The notes beneath the pieces are model-generated. The model did no database searches and was not told where the DNA came from. It worked only from the letters and a program-made list of their open reading frames with translations. Made by a program: the position numbers and the translations under genes. A stretch of 47,942 nt of DNA from Mycobacterium sp. 1100029.7 (lineage in GTDB: Bacteria > Actinomycetota > Actinomycetes > Mycobacteriales > Mycobacteriaceae): assembly GCF_001665235.1 (NCBI RefSeq), contig NZ_LZSC01000036.1:1-47942 (forward strand), read 5' to 3'. This document shows positions 9,614 to 17,934 of the stretch, piece by piece. Numbering within the stretch: the stretch's first letter is position 1; each line of letters opens with the position of its first letter.

Positions 9614-11748
9614 CGCGGCAGGCCCAGAAGCCGCTCGGCCGCGACGGTCAGCAGGATCTGCTCGGTACCGCCGGCGATCGTGAGGCAGCGGGTGTTGAGG
9701 AAGTCGAAGACCGCCCGGTCGTTGTCCGCTCGGCGGTCGACCAGACCGCCGCCCTCGGCGACGTCCATCGTGAACTCGGCCAGCGCCTGGCGGTAGCGGA
9801 CGCCGATCAGCTTGCGCACGCTGGATTGCGCGCCGGGGTCCTGGCCGCCCACCGCAAGCTGGGCGATGCGCTGATCCAGCAGCGCACCGGTCTGGGCCAG
9901 GATGATCAGCCGTCCCAGCCGGTCCTGCTCGGCGACGTCGAGATCCCTTGCGGCCAAGAGGTTTAGCAGCTCCTCCATCGGGTTGCCCAGCGCGGTCCCG
10001 TTGGCCATCGCGACGCGTTCGTTGGCCAGCGTGGTGCGGGCCAACCGCCACCCGTCGTTGACCTCACCGACCACCATCTCGTCGGGCACGAACACGTTGT
10101 CCAGGAACACCTCGTTGAACAGCGAGTCGCCGGTGATCTCGCGTAGCGGCCGGATATCGATGCCGGGCGATTTCATGTCGATCAGGAAGTAGGTGATGCC
10201 CTTGTGTTTGGGGGCTTCGGGATCGGTACGGGCCAGGCAGACACCCCAGCGCGCCTTGTGCGCGGCCGACGTCCACACCTTCTGCCCGGTCAACAGCCAG
10301 CCGGCTGGATCTTCCGAGCGCACTGCCTTGGTGCGCAGCGACGCCAGGTCAGAACCCGCACCGGGCTCGGAAAACAGTTGGCACCAGAGGAATTCGCCGC
10401 GCAATGTACCGGGCACGAATTGCTCGATCTGTTCGGGGGTGCCGTGCTCGAGGATGGTCGGCGCGGCCCACCAGCCGATCACCAGGTCCGGGCGTTCGAC
10501 GCCGGCCGCGGCCAATTCCTGATCGATCAGCAGCTGCTCGGCCGGAGAGGCGGCACGCCCGTAGGGCTTCGGCCAGTGCGGTGCCTGCAGGCCCGCCTCG
10601 GCCAAACCCACCTGCCGCTTCTCCTGCGGCAATTCGGCGATCTCGGCGACGGCCGCGGCGATCTCGGCGCGCTGGCTCTCGACCTCGGTCAGGTCGATGT
10701 TCAGTCGGCGGCGCACGCCGTCCTGGGTCAGCTCGGTGATGCGGCGCAACCAGCGCTCGGCGCCGCCGAGGAATCTGCCGATGGCATGCGCCCGGCGCAG
10801 ATACAGATGCGCGTCGTGCTCCCAAGTGCAGCCGATGCCGCCGAGGACCTGGATACAGTCCTTGACGTTGGCCTTCGCGGCGGTGATGCCGACGCTGGCG
10901 GCCAGAGCGGCCGCAATGGAGAACTGTTGGTCATCCGACTCGCCGGCGGCGCGCGCGGCATCGGCGGCGGCCACCTCGGCCTGCTCGGCGCGGCACAGCA
11001 TCTCCGCGCACAGGTGCTTGATGGCCTGGAAGCTGCCGATCGGCTTGCCGAACTGCTCGCGCACCTTCGCGTACTCCACCGCGGTGGTCAGCGACCACCG
11101 CGTGACGCCGGCCGCTTCCGCGGCCAACACCGTCGCGGTCAGGTCCTCGACCCGTTGCCGCGACGCGTCGATCGGCGTCGCCGGCGCCGACGACAACACC
11201 ACCCGGGCCAGCGGCCGCGAGAAGTCGGCGGCCTGCAGCGGCTGCACCGCGACACCCTCGCTCGCGGTGTCGACGAGCACCCACTGCTCGCCCGCCGGCA
11301 GCAGCAGCACCCCACCTGCCGCGCCGCCAAGCACGAATTCGGCGGTACCCGACACCGAGCCGCCGTCGAATCGCAGATCCGCGTCGAGGGCGAGCCCGGC
11401 GAATCGCTCACCGGAAGCGAGCGCACCCAGCAGTTCGGCATCGGTGACAACCAGGGTGGCCAGCGCGGTGGTGGCGACCGGGCCGGGGACCAGTGCCTTG
11501 GCGGCCTCCTCGACCATCGCGCTCAAATCCTCGACGCTGCCGCCGGCTCCGCCGGCGTCCTCGGCGATCGCGACACCGAACAAGCCCAAGTCGGCCAGCC
11601 GGGCGAATACGGGCCGCCAGGCGTCCGCCTCACCCTGCTCTATCTGGCGAATAGCGGTGGTTCCACCCGGGCCCGAGGTCGTATTGCGAGCCCAGTCGCG
11701 CACCAATTCACGCGCCGCGAACTGTTCGTCGGTGACGGTCGCTACCAC
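9610..11748 (-). CDS. fadE34: FadE34, double-length acyl-CoA dehydrogenase of steroid side-chain degradation
   Basis: This 712-residue protein is nearly twice the usual acyl-CoA dehydrogenase length, with two ACAD-like halves in tandem. The first half ends around residue 330 (YAKVREQFGKPIGSFQAIKHLCAE, LGGIGCTWEHDAHLYLRRA). The second holds the better flavin and substrate motifs (WCQLFSEPGAGSDLASL, WTSAAHKA, IAGGTEQI). The family dehydrogenates bile-acid-like CoA thioesters during cholesterol side-chain breakdown. The GTG at 11748 is chosen because GGAGGA lies 5 bases upstream and the predicted N terminus matches the family; a longer open frame would cross the kstR promoter. It is divergent from kstR, with a KstR operator in the gap. 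Confidence 0.93.
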   Translation of the reverse strand: MVATVTDEQFAARELVRDWARNTTSGPGGTTAIRQIEQGEADAWRPVFARLADLGLFGVAIAEDAGGAGGSVEDLSAMVEEAAKALVPGPVATTALATLVVTDAELLGALASGERFAGLALDADLRFDGGSVSGTAEFVLGGAAGGVLLLPAGEQWVLVDTASEGVAVQPLQAADFSRPLARVVLSSAPATPIDASRQRVEDLTATVLAAEAAGVTRWSLTTAVEYAKVREQFGKPIGSFQAIKHLCAEMLCRAEQAEVAAADAARAAGESDDQQFSIAAALAASVGITAAKANVKDCIQVLGGIGCTWEHDAHLYLRRAHAIGRFLGGAERWLRRITELTQDGVRRRLNIDLTEVESQRAEIAAAVAEIAELPQEKRQVGLAEAGLQAPHWPKPYGRAASPAEQLLIDQELAAAGVERPDLVIGWWAAPTILEHGTPEQIEQFVPGTLRGEFLWCQLFSEPGAGSDLASLRTKAVRSEDPAGWLLTGQKVWTSAAHKARWGVCLARTDPEAPKHKGITYFLIDMKSPGIDIRPLREITGDSLFNEVFLDNVFVPDEMVVGEVNDGWRLARTTLANERVAMANGTALGNPMEELLNLLAARDLDVAEQDRLGRLIILAQTGALLDQRIAQLAVGGQDPGAQSSVRKLIGVRYRQALAEFTMDVAEGGGLVDRRADNDRAVFDFLNTRCLTIAGGTEQILLTVAAERLLGLPR

Positions 11749-11802
11749 CTGGGTCCTCCGTGTGCTTGATTCAACGTGACCGTTAGGGGCACTACTGCAG
11801 AC

Positions 11803-11816
11803 TAGAACGTGTTCTA
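11803..11816. promoter_or_regulatory. KstR operator 3 (fadE34/kstR gap)
   Basis: TAGAACGTGTTCTA is a near-perfect palindrome and the best match in the window to the KstR consensus TnnAACnnGTTnnA. It lies 55 bp upstream of fadE34 and upstream of kstR, which fits repression of fadE34 and autorepression of kstR. Confidence 0.9.
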
Positions 11817-11957
11817 ATAGTGCCAGCGAACGACCGTCAAGTCGAACGCCATTACAGCAGGACAGCTCGTTGCTTCGGCGGGACGGAGGTGGGTAATTCA
11901 CATTCGGCTTGCGTATCGTTTGCGAACGAACCGCCCGGAAGAGGAGCAACCCGTCAG

Positions 11958-12626
11958 ATGTCGCCAGCGAACGTTAACGAGGGCCACGTCTCTGACTCGC
12001 AGCCACGCGAGGTCATGAACGTGGCAGTTCTGGCTGAGTCCGAGCTCGGCTCGGAGGCACAACGGGAGCGCCGTAAACGCATCTTGGACGCCACCATGGC
12101 CATCGCGTCCAAGGGCGGCTACGAGGCCGTACAGATGCGTGCGGTGGCCGATCGGGCCGATGTCGCCGTCGGGACGCTGTACCGCTACTTCCCGTCGAAA
12201 GTGCACTTGCTGGTGTCGGCGCTGGGCCGCGAGTTCAGCCGCATCGACGCCAAGACCGACCGGTCCTCGGTGGCCGGCGGCACCCCGTTCCAGCGGCTGA
12301 ATTTCATGGTCGGCAAGCTCAACCGCGCGATGCAGCGCAACCCGCTGCTCACCGAGGCGATGACACGCGCCTACGTCTTCGCCGACGCGTCGGCGGCCAG
12401 CGAGGTCGACCAGGTCGAGAAGCTGATCGATTCGATGTTCGCCCGCGCGATGAGTGACGGCGAACCCACCGAGGACCAGTACCACATCGCCCGGGTCATC
12501 TCGGACGTCTGGTTGTCCAACCTGCTGGCGTGGCTGACGCGCCGCGCATCGGCGACCGACGTCAGCAAACGGCTGGATCTGGCCGTGCGACTGCTGATCG
12601 GCGACACCGAGTCCACCCAGGGCTAA
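11958..12626 (+). CDS. kstR: KstR, TetR-family repressor of cholesterol catabolism
   Basis: The helix-turn-helix lies at about residues 35-80 (RRKRILDATMAIASKGGYEAVQMRAVADRADVAVGTLYRYFPSK), and the C-terminal ligand domain is very close to what I remember of M. tuberculosis KstR. In that species the repressor is released by a 3-oxo-cholestenoyl-CoA type ligand. The ATG at 11958 (MSPANVNEG) is preferred because of GAGGAG 11 bases upstream and because related species have a similar leader. A shorter form could start at ATG 12015 or GTG 12021 (VAVLAESELG). It converges on the LacI gene with a 4-bp overlap. Target operators are seen at 6288, 6356 and 11803. Confidence 0.96.
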   Translation: MSPANVNEGHVSDSQPREVMNVAVLAESELGSEAQRERRKRILDATMAIASKGGYEAVQMRAVADRADVAVGTLYRYFPSKVHLLVSALGREFSRIDAKTDRSSVAGGTPFQRLNFMVGKLNRAMQRNPLLTEAMTRAYVFADASAASEVDQVEKLIDSMFARAMSDGEPTEDQYHIARVISDVWLSNLLAWLTRRASATDVSKRLDLAVRLLIGDTESTQG

Positions 12627-13723
12627 ACGGGTGGGCCGGAGGTGCGGCCCCGGATCAGTTCGGTGTTCAACAGCTCGATCACCGGCAGGCCGTCCCGGGG
12701 CGGGTTCAGCAGCAGCTCTCCGGCCCGGTAACCCTTGTGCAGGCTGGGCTGCGCGACCGTGGTCAAGCCGCGGCTGATCGCCTCCGGTACGCCGTCGAAT
12801 CCGGTGACGCTGATCTGTCCGGGCACGAAAATGCCATGCGCCCGAAGGTAATCCATCGCCGACAGCGCCAAGATGTCTGCGGTGCACATCAATGCGGTGA
12901 TCCGCGGATTAGCCTCCAGGGCCACCTTGGCCGCTTCACCGCCGGACTCCGGCAGGTGCTCGTAGCTTTCCACCACCGTCAGCGAGTCGGGGTCCACGCC
13001 GGCGGCCTGCATGGCGTCCCACACCCCGGTGATGCGTTCGCGCTGGACGTCGAATGTCAACGAGCGCAACCGATCCGCGTCCGCGACGTCTTGCCGGCGG
13101 TCCTGGCCCAGCCGCATGGTCAGCAGGCCGATCTCGCGATGCCCCAAACCCAGCACGTAGTCGGCGATTTCGCGCATCGCCGCCCTGTCGTCGATGCCCA
13201 CTCGTGACACTCCGGACAGGTCCTTGGGCTGGTCGACGACCACCACGGGAAGCCGCCGCTGCAGCACCACCTGCAGGTAAGGGTCGTCGTCGCGGACCGA
13301 GTACACCACGAAGCCGTCCACGCCCGCGCCCAGCACCGCCGCCGTGCCGTCCTCGGGGCTGCGGCTGGGCCCGACGGCGACCAGCAGCAGTCCTTGCCCC
13401 AGCTCTTCACACGACTGCGCCACTCCCGCAACGAAATCCCGCGCCGCTGGGTCGCTGAAGAAGTACGTCAGCGGCTCGGCCATCAACAAGCCCACCGCAC
13501 CGGCCTTACGGGTTCGCAATGAGCGCGCCACCGGATCCGGGCCGGCGTAACCCAGCCGCTTGGCCGTGGCCAGCACGCGCTCGCGCAGATCGGGCGAGAG
13601 CTGATCCGGCCGGTTGAAGGCGTTCGAGATGGTGGTTCGGGAGACCTTGAGCTCGGCCGCCAACGACGCCAACGTCGCACGCCGTCGTGGTGTCGGGCTC
13701 ACGCTCGGTGACGCTACCGTCAT
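12623..13723 (-). CDS. LacI/GalR-family transcriptional regulator (Rv3575c-like)
   Basis: This 366-residue protein has an N-terminal LacI headpiece at residues 15-60 (RATLASLAAELKVSRTTISNAFNRPDQLSPDLRERVLATAKRLGY). A periplasmic-binding-protein-like sugar/effector domain follows (AVGLLMAEP, VDGFVVYS, RVGIDDRAAMREIADYVLGLGHREIGLLT, ALMCTADILALSAMDYLRAHGI). Length is slightly above the usual 340. It is transcribed away from the znuABC genes. The palindrome at 13761-13783 lies between the two, so it could be its own operator, though a Zur box is my first reading. Effector unknown. Confidence 0.92.
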   Translation of the reverse strand: MTVASPSVSPTPRRRATLASLAAELKVSRTTISNAFNRPDQLSPDLRERVLATAKRLGYAGPDPVARSLRTRKAGAVGLLMAEPLTYFFSDPAARDFVAGVAQSCEELGQGLLLVAVGPSRSPEDGTAAVLGAGVDGFVVYSVRDDDPYLQVVLQRRLPVVVVDQPKDLSGVSRVGIDDRAAMREIADYVLGLGHREIGLLTMRLGQDRRQDVADADRLRSLTFDVQRERITGVWDAMQAAGVDPDSLTVVESYEHLPESGGEAAKVALEANPRITALMCTADILALSAMDYLRAHGIFVPGQISVTGFDGVPEAISRGLTTVAQPSLHKGYRAGELLLNPPRDGLPVIELLNTELIRGRTSGPPV

Positions 13724-13760
13724 CGGTGCCCGCGCGTACGCCGCCGCTATCTGCTACTTT

Positions 13761-13783
13761 CTAATGGAAACGGTTTTCATTAG
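13761..13783. promoter_or_regulatory. Zur-like palindrome upstream of znuABC
   Basis: Two 11-base arms surround a central G at 13772 with a single mismatch; the core is TGGAAACGGTTTTCA. Actinobacterial Zur boxes have the form TGAAAATnATTTTCA, so the outer TG(A/G)AAA and TTTTCA match. The place, 57 bp upstream of the ZnuA start, fits zinc repression of importer genes. LacI-type operators are also palindromes of this size, and the LacI gene starts 38 bp away, so ownership is not settled. Confidence 0.65.
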
Positions 13784-13839
13784 TATTGTTCCGGCTGTCG
13801 GGACAGTCTCGGAGAACTCGCAGCGCTGATCGGACGGGA

Positions 13840-14769
13840 ATGGCACAAGTCAACGGGCGGCCGTGGCTGTTGGGCTTGCTGTGCGTCCTCGCCACGTGCG
13901 CAACGACCCTCACCGGCTGCGGAGTGGCGGGCTCGTCGCATCCGCAGGATGCCGCCGTCGTCGCGTCCACCGACGTCTGGGGCAGTGTGGCGCACGCCGT
14001 CGCGGGCCGGCATCGCAACATCAAGTCGATCCTGCATGGCGCCACCATCGATCCTCACACCTACCAACCCAGCCCCGGCGATGCCGCCGCCGTCATCGAC
14101 TCGTCATTGGTCATCTACAACGGCGGGGGCTACGACCCCTGGATCACCCAGATGCTGAGCGGGCATCCCGATATCAAGGCGATTGATGCCTACTCGTTCG
14201 TCGGCGGCAAGGACAGCGGCGAGCAGCCCAACGAACACGTCTTCTACGACCTGGACGTCGCCAAGACGGTCGCGGACACCATCGCGGATCGGCTGGCGGC
14301 CCTCGATGCCGACAACTCCGCCGAATACCACGCCAACGCCGCCGAATTCGGCCACCAGGCCGATGCCATCGCCACCTCAGAGCGTTCCGTGGCCAACACC
14401 TATCCGTCGACCTCGGTCATCGCCACCGAACCCGTCGCCTACTACCTACTGAAGGCCACCGGCCTGGTCAATCGCACTCCCCCCGCTTTCATGTCGGCCA
14501 ATGAGAACGGCACCGATCCGTCACCGGCCGACATGGCGTTCGTCCTCGATCTGGTCGACCACCACCAGGTGGCGGCGGTGTTGGTGAACCCGCAGACATC
14601 CACACCCGCGATCGCCGGCCTGCAGGATGCGGCGCGGCGGGCGGGCGTTCCGGTCGTCCAGGTAACCGAGACCCTGCCCGACGGCGCCGACTACCTGACC
14701 TGGCAACGCAATACGGTCAACCAGCTGCGGGATGCGCTGCGAGCGGGCCGGACCGATGCCCGTCATTGA
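13840..14769 (+). CDS. znuA: Metal ABC importer, substrate-binding lipoprotein (ZnuA/TroA cluster)
   Basis: This 309-residue protein has a lipoprotein signal and lipobox LTGC at about residues 23-26, so it should be anchored outside the membrane. The fold is class A-I metal binding (TroA/ZnuA/PsaA). Likely metal ligands are His in ATIDPHTYQPSP and His in NEHVFYDL. The third position, usually His in zinc proteins, is in TEPVAYYLL, so Glu may serve. The start at 13840 (MAQVNGRP) is chosen over an upstream in-frame ATG at 13786 because it places the signal peptide at the N terminus. It overlaps znuC by 14 bp. Zinc is the likely cargo from the palindrome upstream, but manganese is possible. Confidence 0.88.
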   Translation: MAQVNGRPWLLGLLCVLATCATTLTGCGVAGSSHPQDAAVVASTDVWGSVAHAVAGRHRNIKSILHGATIDPHTYQPSPGDAAAVIDSSLVIYNGGGYDPWITQMLSGHPDIKAIDAYSFVGGKDSGEQPNEHVFYDLDVAKTVADTIADRLAALDADNSAEYHANAAEFGHQADAIATSERSVANTYPSTSVIATEPVAYYLLKATGLVNRTPPAFMSANENGTDPSPADMAFVLDLVDHHQVAAVLVNPQTSTPAIAGLQDAARRAGVPVVQVTETLPDGADYLTWQRNTVNQLRDALRAGRTDARH

Positions 14770-15583
14770 CCAGGCTGTCGAACGGGCCGACCAGCGGCCA
14801 CCCGCCGTCTCGCTCACCGGCGCCCGGCTGTCCTTCGGCGATCGCGTGCTGTGGGACGGCCTGGACCTGTCGGTGTCGCCGGGTGAGTTCATCGCGGTGC
14901 TCGGTCCCAACGGCACCGGCAAGACGTCGTTGCTCAAGGTCCTGCTGGGGCAGCTGCCGCTGAGTGCCGGTGCGGTGCAAGTCGGCGGCAAAGAAGTGAC
15001 CGCCGGCAGCGGCGACATCGGCTACGTCCCGCAACACCGCCCGCTGGACCGGGATGTGATGCTGGTCGGGCGCGATCTGGTCCGGCTGGGGGTCGACGGA
15101 AACCGTTGGGGCGCTACGCCGCTGCGGTCCGCCGAGCGGGCCCGTCGCCGGCTGGCCGTCGGGCAGGCGCTGGCACAGGTCAACGGCGAACAGCTGGCCG
15201 ACGTCCGCGTCGGGCTGATGTCGGGCGGCGAATTGCAACGCATGCGCATCGCCCAAGCCCTGGCCAGCGACCCGATGCTGCTGCTGTGCGACGAACCGCT
15301 ACTGGCTCTGGACCCGGCCAACGCGAAGCTGGTCGCGGCGCTGATCGATCGGCGCCGCCGCGAGGCCGACACCACGGTGTTGGTGGTCACCCACGAGATC
15401 AACACGATCCTGCCCTACGTCGATCGGGTGCTGTACCTGGTCGACGGGCGGTTTCGCATCGGCACCGTCGAGCAGGTGATGAACACCGAGACGCTGTCGA
15501 CGCTGTACCGCGCCGACATCCAGGTGGTGCAGGTCAACGACCGCTACCTGGTGATCGGCGAAGACGGCGGGCATCCGCTGTGA
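14756..15583 (+). CDS. znuC: Metal ABC importer, ATPase (ZnuC-like)
   Basis: This 275-residue ABC ATPase drives import through ZnuB. Walker A is GPNGTGKTS, the signature is MSGGELQRMRIAQAL (Met in place of the usual Leu), Walker B is LLLCDEPLLALD, and the H-loop is VVTHEI. The ATG at 14756 (MPVIDQAVERADQ) is chosen; an in-frame ATG eight codons earlier lies deeper in znuA. Its stop overlaps the GTG of znuB in the frame GTGA, a sign of tight translational coupling of all three genes. Confidence 0.92.
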   Translation: MPVIDQAVERADQRPPAVSLTGARLSFGDRVLWDGLDLSVSPGEFIAVLGPNGTGKTSLLKVLLGQLPLSAGAVQVGGKEVTAGSGDIGYVPQHRPLDRDVMLVGRDLVRLGVDGNRWGATPLRSAERARRRLAVGQALAQVNGEQLADVRVGLMSGGELQRMRIAQALASDPMLLLCDEPLLALDPANAKLVAALIDRRRREADTTVLVVTHEINTILPYVDRVLYLVDGRFRIGTVEQVMNTETLSTLYRADIQVVQVNDRYLVIGEDGGHPL

Positions 15584-16440
15584 ACAACCAGCTCTCCGGC
15601 GTGCTCGAGCACCTGTTCTCGTTCGACATCACGGCCCGTCTGCTCAACCACGACTTCGTCCAGCAGGCCTTGCTGGCGGCCGCGCTGCTCGGCCTGGTGG
15701 CCGGGCTGATCGGCCCGTTCATTGTGATGCGCCAAATGTCGTTCGCCGTACACGGATCCAGCGAACTGTCACTGACCGGCGCCGCATTCGCGTTACTGGT
15801 CGGATTCCAGGTCGGGCTGGGCGCGCTGATCGGCAGCGCCGTGGCGGCCGCGCTGTTCGGCGTCCTCGGCGGACGGGCCCGGGAGCGCGACTCGGTGACC
15901 GGGGTGGTGCTGGCGTTCGGGCTGGGCCTGGCGGTGTTGTTCATCTACCTCTACCCCGGACGCACGACGACGAGTTTCGCGTTGCTCACCGGCCAGATCG
16001 TCGGGGTCGGCTACACCGGGCTGGCGACGCTGGCACTGGTGTGCCTGCTGGTGATCGCCGTGCTGGTCACCTGCTACCGGCCGCTGCTGTTCGCCACCGT
16101 CGATCCCGACGTCGCGGCCGGCCGCGGCGTCCCGGTCCGCGCGCTGGGCATCGTGTTCGCCGCGCTGGTCGGCGTGGTGGCCGCGCAGGCCGTGCAGATC
16201 GTCGGCGCGCTGCTGGTGATGTCGCTGTTGATCACGCCGGCGGCCGCGGCCGCCCGGGTGGTCGCCTCGCCCGCGGTGGCCGTGGTGGCCTCGGTGGTGT
16301 TCGCCGAGATCGCCGCGGTGGGCGGCATCGTGCTGTCGCTGGCGCCCGGCGTTCCGGTGTCGGTTTTCGTTGCAACGATCTCGTTTCTGATCTATCTCCT
16401 TTGCTGGCTGTGGGGACGACGCCGGGAGGTCGGCGTTTAA
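15580..16440 (+). CDS. znuB: Metal ABC importer, permease (ZnuB-like)
   Basis: This 286-residue member of the ABC-3 metal permease family has about eight hydrophobic segments (LLGLVAGLIGPFIVMRQMSF, AALFGVLGG, VVLAFGLGLAVLFIYLY, LVCLLVIAVLVTCY, IVFAALVGVVAAQ, LLVMSLLITPAAAA, VASVVFAEIAAVGGIVLSLAPG). The GPFIVMRQMSFAVHGSSELSLTGAAFA region is the typical family start. The GTG at 15580 overlaps the znuC stop. The frame is open further upstream, but that part is inside znuC. It forms the membrane channel for the metal brought by ZnuA. Confidence 0.92.
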   Translation: MNNQLSGVLEHLFSFDITARLLNHDFVQQALLAAALLGLVAGLIGPFIVMRQMSFAVHGSSELSLTGAAFALLVGFQVGLGALIGSAVAAALFGVLGGRARERDSVTGVVLAFGLGLAVLFIYLYPGRTTTSFALLTGQIVGVGYTGLATLALVCLLVIAVLVTCYRPLLFATVDPDVAAGRGVPVRALGIVFAALVGVVAAQAVQIVGALLVMSLLITPAAAAARVVASPAVAVVASVVFAEIAAVGGIVLSLAPGVPVSVFVATISFLIYLLCWLWGRRREVGV

Positions 16441-16479
16441 GCTGGTCGCACGCAGTGGCCACGGCAGGGGGAGGCAACG

Positions 16480-17190
16480 GTGCGCCGGCAGACCGCCGTC
16501 CTGGTGCTGACCGCGTCGACGCTGCTCGCCGCCGGGTGCACCAGCAACGTCACCGGCAAGGCGGTACCCGCGGACAAGCCCGGCACTCCGGCACGCAATC
16601 CGGTGACGGTGTCGGCCCTGGAGGGCTTACTGCTCGCGCCGAATCAAATCAACACCGCGCTGAGCGCCACCTCGATGAAGGTGTGGGTGACCAACAAGGG
16701 CATGTGGAACTGGAGCTCGGGCGTCAGCGACAAGAACTGTCTGGCCATCGACGGGCCCGCGCAGGAGAAGGTCTACGCCGGCACCGGATGGACCGCGATG
16801 CGCGGCCAGCGCCTCGACGACAGCGTCGACGACTCCAAGAAGCGCGACCACTACGCCATCCAGGCCGTCGTCGCGTTTCCGACCGCGCACGACGCCGACG
16901 CCTTCTACCAGTCCTCGACGCAAAGCTGGTCGACCTGCTCGAATCGCCGGTTCTCCGACGTCAACCAGGGCCAACCCGACACGGTGTGGACGGTCGCCGG
17001 GCTCACCAAGGACAACGGCATGCTCAGCACTTCGGAGGTCCAGGAGGGCGGCGACGGGTGGACCTGTCAGCGGGCGCTGACCGTTCGCAACAACGTCGCC
17101 GTCGACGTCGTCACGTGCGCCTACAGCCAGGTGGGTTCGCCGGCAACCGACATCGCTGCCCAGATCGCGGCGAAGGTGGCACAGCAGTAG
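16480..17190 (+). CDS. lppH: LppH-like lipoprotein with PknH-type sensor domain
   Basis: This 236-residue protein starts at GTG 16480. Its signal peptide ends in a lipobox, LLAAGC at residues 15-20, so it should be anchored on the outer face of the membrane. The rest matches the PknH C-terminal-like extracellular domain found in several mycobacterial lipoproteins. It has conserved Trp residues and Cys residues that pair in that fold (NCLAI, TCSNRRF, WTCQRAL, VTCAYSQ). The next gene is a divergent paralogue only 3 bp away. The M. tuberculosis gene at this place is lppH (Rv3576). Ligand unknown. Confidence 0.8.
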   Translation: MRRQTAVLVLTASTLLAAGCTSNVTGKAVPADKPGTPARNPVTVSALEGLLLAPNQINTALSATSMKVWVTNKGMWNWSSGVSDKNCLAIDGPAQEKVYAGTGWTAMRGQRLDDSVDDSKKRDHYAIQAVVAFPTAHDADAFYQSSTQSWSTCSNRRFSDVNQGQPDTVWTVAGLTKDNGMLSTSEVQEGGDGWTCQRALTVRNNVAVDVVTCAYSQVGSPATDIAAQIAAKVAQQ

Positions 17191-17193
17191 CCG

Positions 17194-17925
17194 ATGCACC
17201 GGATTCCGCGATGGCCGACCGCCCTACTCGCCTGCGCCTTGACCGCAGCGGTCCCGGGCTGCACCAGGGCGGTCGACGGCACTGCGCTGGCCGCCGAACC
17301 CGGCTTCCACCTGCCCACCACGACGACCAGCATCCCGGTCCCGCAGCCGATGCCCACGACCGCACTCGAGGGCCTGCTGCTGACCAAGGACCAGCTGATC
17401 GAGGTAGCGAGTGGCAGCAACATGGCGTTGGTCGGCACCGCCACCAGCACGTCGGACTCCTCGAAGATCATCGACGACCGCACCTGCCTGGGGCTCAGTT
17501 CGGTCGGCGACGTCACGGTCTATGTCAACAGCGGCTATGTCGCGATGCGCGGCAACCAGTTCAGCACCCCCAACGCCGTGCAGGCCGACATCACCCAACT
17601 CGTGACATCGTTCACCGCACCGGGCGACGCTCAGGCACTGCTGCAACGGGCCCAGCAGGACTGGCAACGGTGTGCCCAGCGCCGCTTCGGCTTTCACTCC
17701 TCCAACGGCAATCACAGCTACTTCTTCACCCACGACCTGCGGGCGACCGGCTCACGCATCCAGGTGTCGATGCGCCAGGAGGAAGACCAGCGCTGGGGGT
17801 GCTCACACGCGATGGCCGTCCAGGGCTCGGTAATCGTCGAAGCCCGCGTCTGTCTGCTCAACAAGGACACCGACGCGGCGGTCAACAACCTGCTCGATCA
17901 GATCATCGCCAGGGTTCCGCAATAA
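17194..17925 (+). CDS. Second LppH/PknH-sensor-like lipoprotein (tandem paralogue)
   Basis: This 243-residue protein starts at ATG 17194. Signal and lipobox are AVPGC (residues 19-23). The layout is the same as in the gene before it: ALEGLLLTKDQL matches ALEGLLLAPNQI, then ATSTSDSSKIIDDRTCLGL, GYVAMRG, WQRCAQRRFGF, WGCSHAM and VCLLNKDTD, with four cysteines at the same relative places. The pair is most simply an old tandem duplication. Distances of 3 bp upstream and 9 bp to pxpA suggest one transcript. Confidence 0.8.
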   Translation: MHRIPRWPTALLACALTAAVPGCTRAVDGTALAAEPGFHLPTTTTSIPVPQPMPTTALEGLLLTKDQLIEVASGSNMALVGTATSTSDSSKIIDDRTCLGLSSVGDVTVYVNSGYVAMRGNQFSTPNAVQADITQLVTSFTAPGDAQALLQRAQQDWQRCAQRRFGFHSSNGNHSYFFTHDLRATGSRIQVSMRQEEDQRWGCSHAMAVQGSVIVEARVCLLNKDTDAAVNNLLDQIIARVPQ

Positions 17926-17934
17926 GCTAGGCCG

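Noticed and set aside
10204..11769. 521-residue plus-strand open frame opposite fadE34
   Set aside because: No recognisable motif, composition of an antisense frame, and it lies wholly inside a clear acyl-CoA dehydrogenase gene.
15106..15579. N-terminal extension of ZnuB in the same frame
   Set aside because: It lies inside znuC, is Arg-rich and lacks the membrane character of the family. GTG 15580 fits length and coupling.
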